From JACCVG01 sp963790245 (GTDB lineage Bacteria; Actinomycetota; Thermoleophilia; Solirubrobacterales; Thermoleophilaceae), in the NCBI GenBank assembly GCA_963790245.1, contig CAWBNP010000002.1:186001-250000 (forward strand): a DNA stretch of 64,000 bases, written 5' to 3'. The notes beneath the pieces were generated by a model. It saw only the letters and a program-made list of their open reading frames with translations. It was not told the origin of the DNA and searched no databases. Below, piece by piece: positions 1 through 8,309 of this stretch (positions are counted from its first letter, which is position 1; each line of letters opens with the position of its first letter). Position numbers and translations under genes: made by a program.

Positions 1-2
1 GG

Positions 3-491
3 GCTCCGTCCCGTCCGGCGACGCGCGAAACCGACTCTCGGGAGGACCCAGGGCCCGAGGGGGGAGCCCCCGGCTCGGCCCCGATCGAAGCGCTGATCGG
101 CGCGGAGCGGGACTTCCTCGCGATGGTCATCGCCGAGCCGCGGACCGCGGCGCCGTACCTCGCGAAGCTGACTGACGGCCACCTCTCATCGGGCCCCCTA
201 CGGCGTCTTCGCGCCTTAATCGCAGAACACCCCACCGATCCGATCGCCGCACTGCCGAGCGGCGATCCCGAGCTGGCCGCGGTCACCGGAGAGGTCGCCA
301 TGCGCGCCGAAGAGGTGCCGACAGAGGGCGTTGTGATTCGGCTCGGGTTCCTCCAACTCGATCTCCGCCGGATCGATCGCGAACTCAGGGCAGCCGGGGC
401 AGCCGGCGATCACGCGGCCCAGCGGCGGCTGTGGGCCGAGCGCGAGGCGGTCCGCAACGAGCTCGAGGAGGTCATGGGGCAGGCGAGTTAG
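3..491 (+). CDS. dnaG: DNA primase, C-terminal part (5' end outside window)
   Basis: The frame is open from the first bases of the window to the stop at 491, so this is the 3' end of a gene that starts upstream (about 162 residues visible). A Gly/Pro/Ser-rich linker of roughly 27 residues is followed by an all-helical domain that opens with IEALIGAERDFLAMVIAEP and ends in a long charged helix pair (DRELRAAG, then EREAVRNELEEV). A flexible linker followed by a helical domain with an E-x-x-FL-x4-P-type opening is the layout of the helicase-binding domain of bacterial primase, which recruits DnaB at the replication fork. The catalytic TOPRIM part is not in the window, so the call rests on a poorly conserved domain. 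Another DnaB-like helical protein remains possible. Confidence 0.6.
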   Translation, partial: APSRPATRETDSREDPGPEGGAPGSAPIEALIGAERDFLAMVIAEPRTAAPYLAKLTDGHLSSGPLRRLRALIAEHPTDPIAALPSGDPELAAVTGEVAMRAEEVPTEGVVIRLGFLQLDLRRIDRELRAAGAAGDHAAQRRLWAEREAVRNELEEVMGQAS

Positions 492-532
492 GCGGCCGCT
501 ACCCTAGGGCTCGCCGGTCGACCGGTAATCGG

Positions 533-605
533 TGCGGGGTAGCTCAATCGGTAGAGCATTCGACTGTTAATCGAAGGGTTGTGGGTTCGAGTCCCACCCC
601 CGCAG
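533..605 (+). tRNA. tRNA-Asn (anticodon GTT)
   Basis: A complete cloverleaf can be drawn. The acceptor strand TGCGGGG (533-539) pairs with CCCCGCA (598-604), with G605 as discriminator. T8 and A9 follow. The anticodon loop CTGTTAA carries GTT at 566-568, and the T arm is GTGGG-TTCGAGT-CCCAC. No CCA is encoded. It lies between the primase gene and fgd. Confidence 0.97.
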
Positions 606-634
606 TTCGCACCTCCCGCGCCCGAAGGACCGAG

Positions 635-640
635 TACCGT
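635..640 (+). promoter_or_regulatory. -10 element of a leaderless fgd promoter
   Basis: TACCGT fits TANNNT. It is followed by 7 nt and the GTG at 648, which predicts transcription starting at or next to the start codon. This decides the fgd start in favour of GTG 648 over ATG 654. Confidence 0.5.
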
Positions 641-647
641 CCGCGTC

Positions 648-1652
648 GTGACGATGCGCTTCGGCTACAAGGCCTCCGCCGAGCAGTTCGCCCCCCGTGA
701 GCTACTCGACTACGCGCGACTCGCCGAGCAGCTCGGCCTCGAAACGATCGCGATCTCGGACCACTTCCAGCCCTGGCGGCACAACGGTGGTCACGCCCCG
801 AACGCGCTCACCTGGCTTGGCGCAATCGGGGAGCGGACCGAGCGGGCGCTGCTCGGCACGAGCGTGTTGACGCCAACGATGCGCTACGAGCCTGCGATCA
901 TCGCCCAGGCCTTCGCGACGCTGGCCTGCCTGAATCCGGGGCGGGTGTTCCTCGGCGTAGGCACCGGCGAAGCGATGAACGAGACTCCGGCGACCGGGCG
1001 TGAGTGGCCCGGGGTAAAGGAGCGTCGGATGCGTCTCGCCGAGGCGATCAGGTTGATCCGCCGGCTCTGGACCGAGGAGCGCGTTGACTTCGAGGGCGAG
1101 CACTTCACGACCGAGCGCGCGACGATCTATGACCGCCCTGAGGAGCCGGTCCCGATCTACGTAGCCGCGTCCGGACCGCTCGCCGCAAAGCTTGCCGGTC
1201 GTGCGGGCGATGGGTTCATCTGCACCTCAGGCAAGAAGGCCGAGCTCTACGAGGAGCTGCTCGGCAAGGTCGAGGAGGGCGCCGCCGACGCGGGCCGCGA
1301 CCCCGGTTCAGTCGCCCGGATGATCGAGATCAAGGTCTCCTACGACGAGGATCTCGACTTCGCCCGCCAGGCGTGTGGCTTCTGGGCCGCGCTCGCCCTG
1401 ACCCCCGAGGAGAAGTCCGGCATCGAGGATCCGATCGAGATGGAGCGCGCCGCCGACGCCGCGATCGACCGCGCGCCGACCCGCTTCGTCGTCTCCGATG
1501 ACCCCGACGAGGTCGTCGAGCGGATCGCCCCGTACGTCGAACTCGGCTTCGAGAACCTCGTCTTTCACGGTCCCGGACACGACCAGGAGCGCTTCCTGCG
1601 CGCGTTTTGCTCCGACGTCCTCCCGCGGCTGCGCGAGCGCTGGCCGAACTAG
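648..1652 (+). CDS. fgd: F420-dependent glucose-6-phosphate dehydrogenase
   Basis: Oxidises glucose-6-phosphate to 6-phosphogluconolactone while reducing coenzyme F420, supplying F420H2 to other F420-dependent enzymes in the cytoplasm. The 334-residue protein is a luciferase-like (LLM) TIM barrel. Motifs remembered from mycobacterial Fgd1 are present: GYKASAEQFAPREL near the N-terminus, SDHFQPWRH at about 37-45 with the catalytic His, GVGTGEAMNE at about 103-112, AGRAGDGFICTSGK, and FHGPGHDQ..F near the end. Start GTG 648 is chosen because a TANNNT box sits 7 nt upstream; ATG 654 is the alternative. The longer frame back to 579 overlaps the tRNA and is rejected. The 3' end shares CTAG with the convergent glycosyltransferase gene. 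The LLM oxidoreductase at 2860-3894 could be a user of the F420H2. Confidence 0.93.
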   Translation: MTMRFGYKASAEQFAPRELLDYARLAEQLGLETIAISDHFQPWRHNGGHAPNALTWLGAIGERTERALLGTSVLTPTMRYEPAIIAQAFATLACLNPGRVFLGVGTGEAMNETPATGREWPGVKERRMRLAEAIRLIRRLWTEERVDFEGEHFTTERATIYDRPEEPVPIYVAASGPLAAKLAGRAGDGFICTSGKKAELYEELLGKVEEGAADAGRDPGSVARMIEIKVSYDEDLDFARQACGFWAALALTPEEKSGIEDPIEMERAADAAIDRAPTRFVVSDDPDEVVERIAPYVELGFENLVFHGPGHDQERFLRAFCSDVLPRLRERWPN

Positions 1653-2863
1653 GCGCGCGACTTGAGGGCGAGTTGCTCCACGAGCTGAGCTGCCCGTTCG
1701 CCGGGCGGGTTGGCCGTCGTCCAGCGCGAGAGCTCGCCGGCCCGCTCGGCGTAGCCGGGATCGCCAATCACCTTGCGGACGGCCAGCCTGACCCCGAGCG
1801 CGCTCACCATCCTCCGCGGGAGCGCGACGCCCGCACCAGCCCAGGCGAGCCGCGCTGCGTTCTCGGCCATGTCTCCGGCGGCCGGGCAGGCAATCACCGG
1901 GCTGCCTGAGACGAGCGCGCGCGCGACCGTCCCATGGCCGCCGTGGCACACGACGGCGTCCGCGCCGGGCATCTCCCGCGAATGGGAGAACCAATCGACC
2001 AGTCGCGCGTTCGGCGGGACAGTGATCCGCTGCTCGGGCTCGCGACGGTTGGTCGTTGCGAGCACCCGGACGGGCTCCTCTGCGAGCCCTGCCAGGGTGG
2101 CCCGCAAGAGGGTGTCTTCGGGGTCTTGCGAGGTGCTCGGGGCGACCAGCACGAGCGGGTCCTCCCCCGGCGGAGTTTCGCTCCCGTCGTACGGCGGCTC
2201 CCAGAGCAGCGGCCCCGTGACCTCCATCCAGCCGTTCGGTTGCTCGCGGACGTACTCCAGCTGAGGGAACGTGGCCACCAGAGCCAACCGGCGCGAGATC
2301 CCCCCGTGTAGCTCATCGATCGGCCGGAGGCCGACGCGCGTCCGCGCACCGTTGAGCTCGTCCCGCCCCTGGCGCTCGCCGCGGCGAACCAGCGGGTCAA
2401 AGCCCCGCCACATCACGCGCCCGATCGGCGAGCGCGGGATCCGGGCGCCGGTCGCAAACGGCGGCCAGTGGGGCTCGCGGGTCGGCAGGGGGTGGGGTAC
2501 GAGCGTCGCCCAGGGCACGCCTTCGAGTTCTGCGGCGAGCGTTGCAGCAACGGTCAGGATGTCGGCGACAACGACATCAGGCCGCAGGTCGCGAACGACA
2601 CAGCGTGCTTGGTCGGTCGCCCGGACGGCCGCTTGGTAGGGCGCCAGTGCGGTCTCGCCCGGGCGCGGGAAGACCGTGTACTCGGGCGCGGGCGAGAACT
2701 CCATCCCCTCCCGCTCGGCGTCGGGTCGCCAGCGCTTCCAGCTCTCGAAGCAGACGCGATGGCCGCGACCGACAAGCGAGCGCCCGAGTGCGAGTGCCGG
2801 GAAGGCATGGCCCGGATCTCCGAACGCGGCGACGAGGACGCGGAGCTGCGCGGCGTCGCTCAG
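1649..2863 (-). CDS. GT1-type glycosyltransferase (macrolide/UDP-glycosyltransferase-like)
   Basis: Transfers a sugar from a nucleotide donor to a small acceptor; the acceptor is unknown. About 404 residues with a GT-B layout: N-terminal LRVLVAAFGDPGHAFPALAL with the catalytic-type His (about residue 19), and a C-terminal donor site containing CHGGHGTVARAL at about 306-317 followed by PVIACPAAGDMAENAARLAWAG cut here to its key parts (P..GDM..NA). This resembles the EryCIII/OleD-like family. No ATG/GTG/TTG lies before the first beta strand. The best start is CTG at 2863-2861, which overlaps the TGA of the upstream LLM gene (CTGA), with GAGG a few bases before it. The pair is therefore probably one transcript, translationally coupled. 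A non-standard start is unusual, and a small sequence error is an alternative explanation. Confidence 0.85.
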   Translation of the reverse strand: MSDAAQLRVLVAAFGDPGHAFPALALGRSLVGRGHRVCFESWKRWRPDAEREGMEFSPAPEYTVFPRPGETALAPYQAAVRATDQARCVVRDLRPDVVVADILTVAATLAAELEGVPWATLVPHPLPTREPHWPPFATGARIPRSPIGRVMWRGFDPLVRRGERQGRDELNGARTRVGLRPIDELHGGISRRLALVATFPQLEYVREQPNGWMEVTGPLLWEPPYDGSETPPGEDPLVLVAPSTSQDPEDTLLRATLAGLAEEPVRVLATTNRREPEQRITVPPNARLVDWFSHSREMPGADAVVCHGGHGTVARALVSGSPVIACPAAGDMAENAARLAWAGAGVALPRRMVSALGVRLAVRKVIGDPGYAERAGELSRWTTANPPGERAAQLVEQLALKSRA

Positions 2864-3894
2864 AGGGCCTCGGCGAGATCGCGGAGCATCGCCGCGCGCC
2901 GCTCGCCCTCGGCGGCCACCGGGGTGACGATCAGGGTCCCGACGCCGGCGTCCCGGTAGGCCTCCATCCGGTCGAGCACGCGGTCCTTCGGCCCGACCAG
3001 GCAGATCTTGTCGATCAGCTCGACCGGCAGCGCCGCCGCGGCTTCCTCCTTCTTGCCGTCCAGGTACAGGCTCTGGACCTCTTCGGCGGCCTCCTCGAAG
3101 CCGTAGCTGCGCATCAGCGCGTTGTAGAAGTTCTGCTTTCGCGAGCCCATCCCGCCGACATAGAGGGCGATAAACGGTCGCATGACGTCGCGGGCGCGGT
3201 CGAGGTCCTCGTCGATACAGAGGTTCACCCCCGGTGCGATGTCGAAATCGGCAGCCAACTGCTTGCCCGCCCGCGCGGCGCCCTTCCCGAGCAGGTCGCG
3301 GAACTGCTGGACCTCCTCGGGAGCGAAGAAGATCGGCAACCACCCGTCGGCGATCTCCCCTGTCAGCTCGGTGTTTCGCGGTCCGATCGCGGCGATGTAG
3401 ACCGGGATTCGCTCCTGCACCGGTCCGATCGTCAGCTTGAGCGCCTTGCCCGGTCCATCCGGCAGCGGCAACTCGTACTGCTCGCCGCTGAACTCGAGCC
3501 GCTCGCGGGCAAGCGCCTTGCGCACGATCGCCACGTACTCGCGCGTCCGCTGTAGCTGGGCGCCGAACCGCTCGCCGTGCCAGCCCTCGGCGACCTGGGG
3601 GCCGGAAGAGCCGATCCCGAGCAACATGCGGCCCCCGGAGAGGTTGTCGAGCGTCGCCGCTGTCATTGCGGTCATCGCGGGCGAGCGCCCCGGCATCTGG
3701 AAGATCGCGGAGCCGATCTTGATCGTGGTGGTCTGGCCCGCGAGCCAGGCGAGCACGGTCGCAGCGTCTGAGCCGTAGGCCTCGGCCGACCACGCCGAGT
3801 CAAAGCCGAGGGTCTCGGCTTGCTTGACGGCCTCGAGCTGCTGCTCGGGGGTGAACCCGAGGCCCCAGTAGCCGATGTTCAGGCCCAGCCTCAT
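2860..3894 (-). CDS. LLM-class F420-dependent oxidoreductase
   Basis: A luciferase-like TIM-barrel flavin/F420 enzyme of 344 residues. It starts MRLGLNIGYWGLGFTP and shows AWSAEAYGSDAATVLAWLA, the LSGGRMLLGIGSSGPQVAEGWHG cofactor region (key residues GRMLLGIG..GPQ..EGWHG) and IPVYIAAIGPRNTELTGE, a pattern typical of the mycobacterial Rv3520c-like F420 family. The ATG at 3894 is preceded by AGGAG at a good distance. Its stop overlaps the start of the glycosyltransferase, so the two are probably co-transcribed. Substrate unknown. Confidence 0.88.
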   Translation of the reverse strand: MRLGLNIGYWGLGFTPEQQLEAVKQAETLGFDSAWSAEAYGSDAATVLAWLAGQTTTIKIGSAIFQMPGRSPAMTAMTAATLDNLSGGRMLLGIGSSGPQVAEGWHGERFGAQLQRTREYVAIVRKALARERLEFSGEQYELPLPDGPGKALKLTIGPVQERIPVYIAAIGPRNTELTGEIADGWLPIFFAPEEVQQFRDLLGKGAARAGKQLAADFDIAPGVNLCIDEDLDRARDVMRPFIALYVGGMGSRKQNFYNALMRSYGFEEAAEEVQSLYLDGKKEEAAAALPVELIDKICLVGPKDRVLDRMEAYRDAGVGTLIVTPVAAEGERRAAMLRDLAEAL

Positions 3895-4020
3895 GCAAGT
3901 CTCCTCTCAGATCGGTGCGCCCGTTGAAGGTCTGTGGCCCGCTCGTTAGCTTGGCGGGACGGAAGGCGCGGGATGTTAGGTCAACCCGCCGAAGCGACAC
4001 GGCCTGGGAGGGCTTCGCAC

Positions 4021-4575
4021 ATGAAACGCCAGAGAGGGCCCGCCGAGGCGCTCCGCAATGCGATAGCGGCCCTGCCGCATCGTTCGAAGACCGCGATGCT
4101 CGAGGGGATCGAGGACAACCCGATCATCGTCGGCGCCTACGTCGACGGCGACGGCGGCGTCTGCCCGATGCTCGCGGCCCACCGCAACGGCGGCCGCACC
4201 AGCCTGGCGAGCTTCGCCCGTGCCTGGGACCGCTATACGGATGCAAGCCGTGTCCGCCGCGCCAGCGTGCGCGAGGTCGACACGCTCAAGGCGATGCTCT
4301 CGGCGAGCCTCGCCGACGATGTCGACATCGACGAGCGTGACGTCGCCGAGGCGATCGCCGACCACAAGCGGCTGGTCGCCCTTCGCCAGGCCACGAACGT
4401 TGAGAAGCCGCGCAGGCGCCTGCGCCAGGGGGATCGCGATCGCTCGCAGGAGCTTCGCCGCCGCGAAGGGTGGGCCTGGACCAGGCCTTTCCGGCGCTAC
4501 GACCAGTACGAGGCGGCGCTTGCCGCGATCGAGGAGACCGCGCCCGCGCAGGAGCGCGAACTCGTCACCTCGTAG
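4021..4575 (+). CDS. Conserved-looking hypothetical protein
   Basis: 184 residues, ATG 4021 preceded by GGGAGGG about 9 nt upstream; an in-frame upstream extension to 3934 lacks such a site. I do not recognise the family. The first half contains IEDNPIIVGAYVDGDGGVCPM and a stretch rich in Ala/Arg. The second half is highly charged (RRRLRQGDRDRSQELRRR) and ends in an acidic helix. No signal peptide or membrane segment, so probably cytoplasmic. It is divergent from the LLM gene, with 126 bp between them and no obvious shared operator. Confidence 0.7.
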   Translation: MKRQRGPAEALRNAIAALPHRSKTAMLEGIEDNPIIVGAYVDGDGGVCPMLAAHRNGGRTSLASFARAWDRYTDASRVRRASVREVDTLKAMLSASLADDVDIDERDVAEAIADHKRLVALRQATNVEKPRRRLRQGDRDRSQELRRREGWAWTRPFRRYDQYEAALAAIEETAPAQERELVTS

Positions 4576-4596
4576 CGACGTCCTCGCTCGCGGGGG

Positions 4597-5316
4597 CTAG
4601 AGCGCGTCGCCCGGACGGATGAACTGGATCTCCGGGACGCGGCAGGCCGGCGAGGTCTTCAGCAGGTAGCGGACGGCTTCGGCGATGTCCTCGGGCTGGA
4701 TCATGTCCTCCTTGGGGACGCCGTCGACCCAGTCGGTCATCGGCGTCGCGACGAAGGCCGGGCAAAAGGCCGTCGTTTGGATCCCGTCGTCGCCGAGCTC
4801 CTTGTGGAGCGCCTGGCTGAGACCAACCACGCCCGCCTTGGTCGCGGAGTAGGCGGCTAGCCAGCCCTGGCCGAACTTGCCTGCGATCGAGGCGATGTTC
4901 ACGATCAGGGCTTTTTGGTGTTCGGCACCCGCCTCCTTGAGCAGCGGTATCGACTGCCGCGTCATCAGGAAGACGGCACGCAGGTTGACGTCGAGCTGCA
5001 TGTCGAGCTTCTTGGTCGCGTGGTCGGCGACGGCGCCCCCGATGCCCACGCCGGCGTTGTTGACGAGCACGTCGAGCCGCCCGAACCGCTCCTTGTGTGC
5101 ATCGACCAGTGCGATCACCTCGTCCTCGCTGGCCATGTTGGTCGCTACGGCATGGGCGTCGATACCGGTGTCGACGAGGCCGGCCACGGCCGCCTCGAGC
5201 TTGTCCGGTCGCCGCGCGGAGACGGTCAGCGAATAGCCTTCCTCTCCGAGCACCCGGGCGATCGCAAGCCCGATCCCGCTCGAGCCACCGGTGATCAGCG
5301 CCGCCCGTTCAGCCAT
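4597..5316 (-). CDS. SDR-family short-chain dehydrogenase/reductase
   Basis: A classical short-chain dehydrogenase of 239 residues. The Rossmann nucleotide site is TGGSSGIG at 9-16, NNAG is at 86-89, and the catalytic set is S143, Y156 and K160 (YSATK). The sequence around residue 35 (SARRPDKL, with Arg after the second strand) suggests NADP(H) preference. Substrate cannot be told from sequence; the nearest family feel is ketoacyl-reductase/sepiapterin-reductase-like. GAGGAGGAG lies just before the ATG at 5316, a strong ribosome site. Convergent with the hypothetical gene, 21 bp apart. Confidence 0.88.
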   Translation of the reverse strand: MAERAALITGGSSGIGLAIARVLGEEGYSLTVSARRPDKLEAAVAGLVDTGIDAHAVATNMASEDEVIALVDAHKERFGRLDVLVNNAGVGIGGAVADHATKKLDMQLDVNLRAVFLMTRQSIPLLKEAGAEHQKALIVNIASIAGKFGQGWLAAYSATKAGVVGLSQALHKELGDDGIQTTAFCPAFVATPMTDWVDGVPKEDMIQPEDIAEAVRYLLKTSPACRVPEIQFIRPGDAL

Positions 5317-5386
5317 CTGCTCCTCCTCGATTGATCTTGCCGCTCCGCGCGGACGATAACCGCCGGTCTCGCCGGGGGTCTTCCCC

Positions 5387-5392
5387 TAGGGT
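5387..5392 (+). promoter_or_regulatory. -10 element before the lipoprotein gene
   Basis: TAGGGT fits TANNNT. Nine nt separate it from the GTG at 5402 and no Shine-Dalgarno sequence lies between, consistent with a leaderless mRNA. Confidence 0.4.
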
Positions 5393-5401
5393 GTCTGAGT
5401 T

Positions 5402-6364
5402 GTGCCGCTCGCCCGCCCCGTCTCCTTTCTGCTGGTCACGCTGTTGATCGCCGGCTGCGGTGCGGCGCCGAGCGAGCCTCCGGCGACCACGCCGACCCCG
5501 GGCGCGACCGAGTTCCCCGAAGCCGATGGCCGCACGCTGGTCGAGTTGCGCGACGGCTTCGAGCAGGGCGACGTGGTCCTGGCGGCCGCGATGTCGGTAC
5601 TCGAGCCGAACAAGACCAACCGCTTCGGCTTCGGCCTGTTCGACCTCTCGCGCGCCCAGCTCAACGACGAGACCGCCGCCGTCTACATCGCTCGCGCAGG
5701 CGGCGGTCCGGCGCTCGGTCCGTTCCCGGCCTCGGCCGAGTCGCTTGCGGTCAGCCCGCAGTTTCGCAGCGCCGGATCCGAGGCCGAGGGGGCCCAATCG
5801 GTTTACGCCGCTGATGTTCCGATCAAGGGCGGCGGCCAGTACGAGTTTCTCGGCGCGGTCGCACGGGACGGCGAGATCGTCTCCGCCGATCCGGCTTCAC
5901 CGCCGCTGACCGCCGATCCCGACAGCGAGGTCCCCGACGTCGGCGATCAGGCGCCGCCGGTCTCGACTCCGACCTATACCTCCGTGGGTGGCGACCTCGA
6001 GCAGATCGACACCCGGGTGCCGACCGCGCGAGAGCTCCACGAGGAAGACTTCGCCGACGTCGTCGGAAAGCGGCCGGCCGTCCTGATGTTCGCGACCCCG
6101 GCGCTCTGTCAAACGCGCGTCTGCGGGCCGGTGGTCGACGAGATGCTCGAGGTCGCGGCCGAAGCCCCCGAGGAGATCGCCTTCATCCATCAGGAGGTCT
6201 ACGTCGACAACGAGCTCGAGAAGGGGATCCGTCCACAGCTGACAAGGTTCGGCCTGGAGAGCGAGCCGTGGACGTTCGTCGTCGGCGCCGACGGCAAGAT
6301 CGTTGAGCGGTTCGAGGGCGCTTTTAGCATCGCCGAGCTACGCGAGGCCGTCAGCCGGCTCTAG
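5402..6364 (+). CDS. Secreted lipoprotein with thioredoxin-like domain
   Basis: 320 residues. The N-terminus is a lipoprotein signal (hydrophobic run then LLIAGCG, lipidated Cys19), followed by a Pro/Thr-rich linker. The middle domain (about 40-170) is unassigned. The C-terminal domain (about 205-320) looks like a thioredoxin fold: KRPAVLMFATPALC, then Q-T-R-V-C, giving C236 and C241 (CX4C rather than CXXC), then PWTFVVGADGKIVERFEG. Likely anchored outside the membrane with a redox or binding role. GTG start. The 3' end overlaps the convergent GT4 gene by 14 bp. Confidence 0.82.
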   Translation: MPLARPVSFLLVTLLIAGCGAAPSEPPATTPTPGATEFPEADGRTLVELRDGFEQGDVVLAAAMSVLEPNKTNRFGFGLFDLSRAQLNDETAAVYIARAGGGPALGPFPASAESLAVSPQFRSAGSEAEGAQSVYAADVPIKGGGQYEFLGAVARDGEIVSADPASPPLTADPDSEVPDVGDQAPPVSTPTYTSVGGDLEQIDTRVPTARELHEEDFADVVGKRPAVLMFATPALCQTRVCGPVVDEMLEVAAEAPEEIAFIHQEVYVDNELEKGIRPQLTRFGLESEPWTFVVGADGKIVERFEGAFSIAELREAVSRL

Positions 6365-7562
6365 CCGCGAGTACGTCGAGGTCGACAGCGGGCCGACCGG
6401 CGGTCCGGCGGTGGAGATCCTCGAACTCGTCGAGCGTCCGTCCGATGTCGTGCTCGGCGGCGATCTCGATGCTGCGGGCGCCCATCCGCCTGCGCAGCTG
6501 CTCGTCGGTCAGGAGGGTCGTGACGTGTGCTGCCAGCTCCTCCGGATGACCGCGCGAGTAGGTGTAGCCGTTCTCGCCGCTCCTGGCGAGGTGGGGGAGG
6601 GCGAGCGCGTTCACGGCGACGACCGGCCTGCCGACGGCGAGTGCCTCGAGCGTCACGATGCTCTGCAGCTCGGCTGTGCCGGCGATGCAGAAGACGTCGC
6701 AAGCCGCGTAGATGTGGGGCATGTCCTGATCGGCGAGGAAGCCTGTGAAGACGACCCGCTCGGCGACACCGAGCTCGGCGGCGAGCCGTTCGAGCTTGGG
6801 GCGCTCCTTGCCCTGGCCGACGATCACGAGCTGGGCGTCGACCGTCTCCCGGATCAGCGGAACGGCTCGGATCAGCTCATCGATCCGCTTCTCGACATCC
6901 AGGCGGCCGACGAACATGAGGGTCGGCCGATCTGGGATCGAGAACCGCTCGCGGGTGGGAGCGGTCTCCTCGGTCGGCGTGAACACCGACAGGTCGAGCC
7001 CGCAGGAGATCGGCTGGACGCGGTGCAGGACCCCCTCGGACTCGAGTAGGCGAGCGGCCGTCGGCGTGGGAGCCGAGACGGCGGTCGCGCCGTTGTAGAC
7101 GCGCGCCAGGTCCCGGCTCATCAGGCGGCCGATCGCCGTCCGCACGCGCTTCGGGGCGAACTCGATCTGCACGAGCAGGTTCTCGGGGACGAAGTGATTG
7201 GTCGCGAGCACCGGAATGCCGTTGTCGTGCCCGATGCGGATCAGCAACCGGCTGAGCAGGAAGTGGTTCTGGGTGTGGATCAGGTCGGGCTGGAAGTCCG
7301 CGACCGCGGCGGCGAGATCCTGCTTTACGTGCCGCAGGGGCAGGCAGAAGCGCAGTGCCGGATAGGTCGGGATCGGAAGCGAGGCGATGCGCGAGACCGG
7401 GATGTCGTCGAGCCGGTCCTCTGCCGAGCTGCGCGACAGGGCGGGACAGACGATCCGCAGCTCGTGGCCGCGATCACGCAGTCCGCACGCGAGCCGCTGC
7501 GTGAAGTAGGCCGCCCCGTTGATGTCGGGCGGATAGGTGTCGGTTCCGAGGAGGATGCGCAT
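6351..7562 (-). CDS. GT4-family glycosyltransferase
   Basis: 403 residues with the GT-B fold of family 4: N-terminal MRILLGTDTYPPDINGAAYF, a linker to the donor domain at RPTLMFVGRLDVEKRIDELI, and the donor-binding end TLEALAVGRPVVAV preceded by E (EX7E motif). The arrangement with HTQNHFLLSRLLIRIG resembles enzymes that glycosylate diacylglycerol or phosphatidylinositol (PimB/MgtA type), though the acceptor is not proven. Start ATG 7562 is chosen over the longer frame to 7613, because the family begins at MRILLGTD and GGGAG lies just upstream. Confidence 0.88.
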   Translation of the reverse strand: MRILLGTDTYPPDINGAAYFTQRLACGLRDRGHELRIVCPALSRSSAEDRLDDIPVSRIASLPIPTYPALRFCLPLRHVKQDLAAAVADFQPDLIHTQNHFLLSRLLIRIGHDNGIPVLATNHFVPENLLVQIEFAPKRVRTAIGRLMSRDLARVYNGATAVSAPTPTAARLLESEGVLHRVQPISCGLDLSVFTPTEETAPTRERFSIPDRPTLMFVGRLDVEKRIDELIRAVPLIRETVDAQLVIVGQGKERPKLERLAAELGVAERVVFTGFLADQDMPHIYAACDVFCIAGTAELQSIVTLEALAVGRPVVAVNALALPHLARSGENGYTYSRGHPEELAAHVTTLLTDEQLRRRMGARSIEIAAEHDIGRTLDEFEDLHRRTAGRPAVDLDVLAARAG

Positions 7563-7671
7563 ACGAGCTCCCGCGTCGTCGGGTGCGCCGGCGACGCTCC
7601 ACGGTACAGACACCAGACTCGCGAGATGTTTCTCCGAGGTGCTCCGCGCCCGGCCGTAAGGTTGGCTCCGC

Positions 7672-7745
7672 GGGCCGGTAGCTCAGCTGGTTAGAGCAGC
7701 GGACTCATAATCCGTCGGTCGAAGGTTCGAGTCCTTCCCGGCCCA
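7672..7745 (+). tRNA. tRNA-Met (anticodon CAT), elongator type
   Basis: Acceptor GGGCCGG (7672-7678) pairs with CCGGCCC (7738-7744), with discriminator A7745. The anticodon loop CTCATAA has CAT at 7706-7708, on a CGGA/TCCG stem. The T arm is GAAGG-TTCGAGT-CCTTC. The normal acceptor pairing at 1-72 (G-C) excludes an initiator. A CAT tRNA-Ile2 is possible in principle, but the anticodon-arm sequence looks like elongator Met. Confidence 0.9.
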
Positions 7746-7797
7746 TCGCACGAGGTGACACGTGATCCTGGAGGGTCTTGTGGCGTGGGCGCGTGAG

Positions 7798-7803
7798 TAA
7801 CCT
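7798..7803 (+). promoter_or_regulatory. -10 element, leaderless start of the 7810 gene
   Basis: TAACCT (TANNNT) stands 6 nt before GTG 7810. No ribosome site is present. Confidence 0.45.
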
Positions 7804-7809
7804 GGGGTC

Positions 7810-8268
7810 GTGGCCTACACGACCGCCGAGGCACGCGAGCAGATCCTCGAGGACGTGGCCGTCGCCGTCGATCACCTGGCGCTCGCGGCGGCCTGCCTCG
7901 GTGAGGCCTACGAGCACCTTCACGGCGCCAGCGCCGATCGGCTCGAGGAGGACCTGTACCGACCGGTCCAGGGCGCCTACGGCCGTACGCGCCGCACCTA
8001 CCTCCAGTTCGCCGAGCGGGTCGGGCTCCCCGTCGAGACGTTCGAGCCCGCATCCGCGGGGGTCGGCTCACAGGGAGTCCGCCTGTTCATCGACCGCGCG
8101 GTGTCGGCCTCGGCGGACGCCGGACGCGCGCTGGCCGAGCTCCAGGACTCGATGCTGCCGATCGAGGCCGGCGACTCCGAGCTGCGTACCGCGCTCGCCG
8201 AGATCCGCGAAGTCGTCGACGGAGTCCCCGCCCGCGCTCGCGAGTTCATGCGGGTTCTCGGCCGCTGA
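7810..8268 (+). CDS. Hypothetical helical protein
   Basis: 152 residues from GTG 7810, supported by the TANNNT box 6 nt upstream. Not recognised. Almost entirely predicted helix, with three or four amphipathic stretches (EAREQILEDVAVAVDHLALA, then RPVQGAYGRTRRTYLQFAE, then a C-terminal helix ending FMRVLGR). No Cys pairs, signal peptide or membrane segment. It could be a small four-helix-bundle cytosolic protein. It is followed by carbonic anhydrase after 41 bp, which has its own ribosome site. Confidence 0.7.
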   Translation: MAYTTAEAREQILEDVAVAVDHLALAAACLGEAYEHLHGASADRLEEDLYRPVQGAYGRTRRTYLQFAERVGLPVETFEPASAGVGSQGVRLFIDRAVSASADAGRALAELQDSMLPIEAGDSELRTALAEIREVVDGVPARAREFMRVLGR

Positions 8269-8309
8269 CTAGACTCGCCGACCCCTTCCAAACGCGACCA
8301 GGAGATCCG

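Noticed and set aside
1649..3793. A 714-codon minus-strand open frame that would fuse to the glycosyltransferase
   Set aside because: The part above 2863 is an out-of-frame shadow of the LLM oxidoreductase, which has clear family motifs and its own ribosome site.
7672..7745. tRNA-Ile2 with a lysidine-modified CAT anticodon
   Set aside because: The anticodon stem and loop match the elongator Met pattern better, though modification cannot be seen in DNA.
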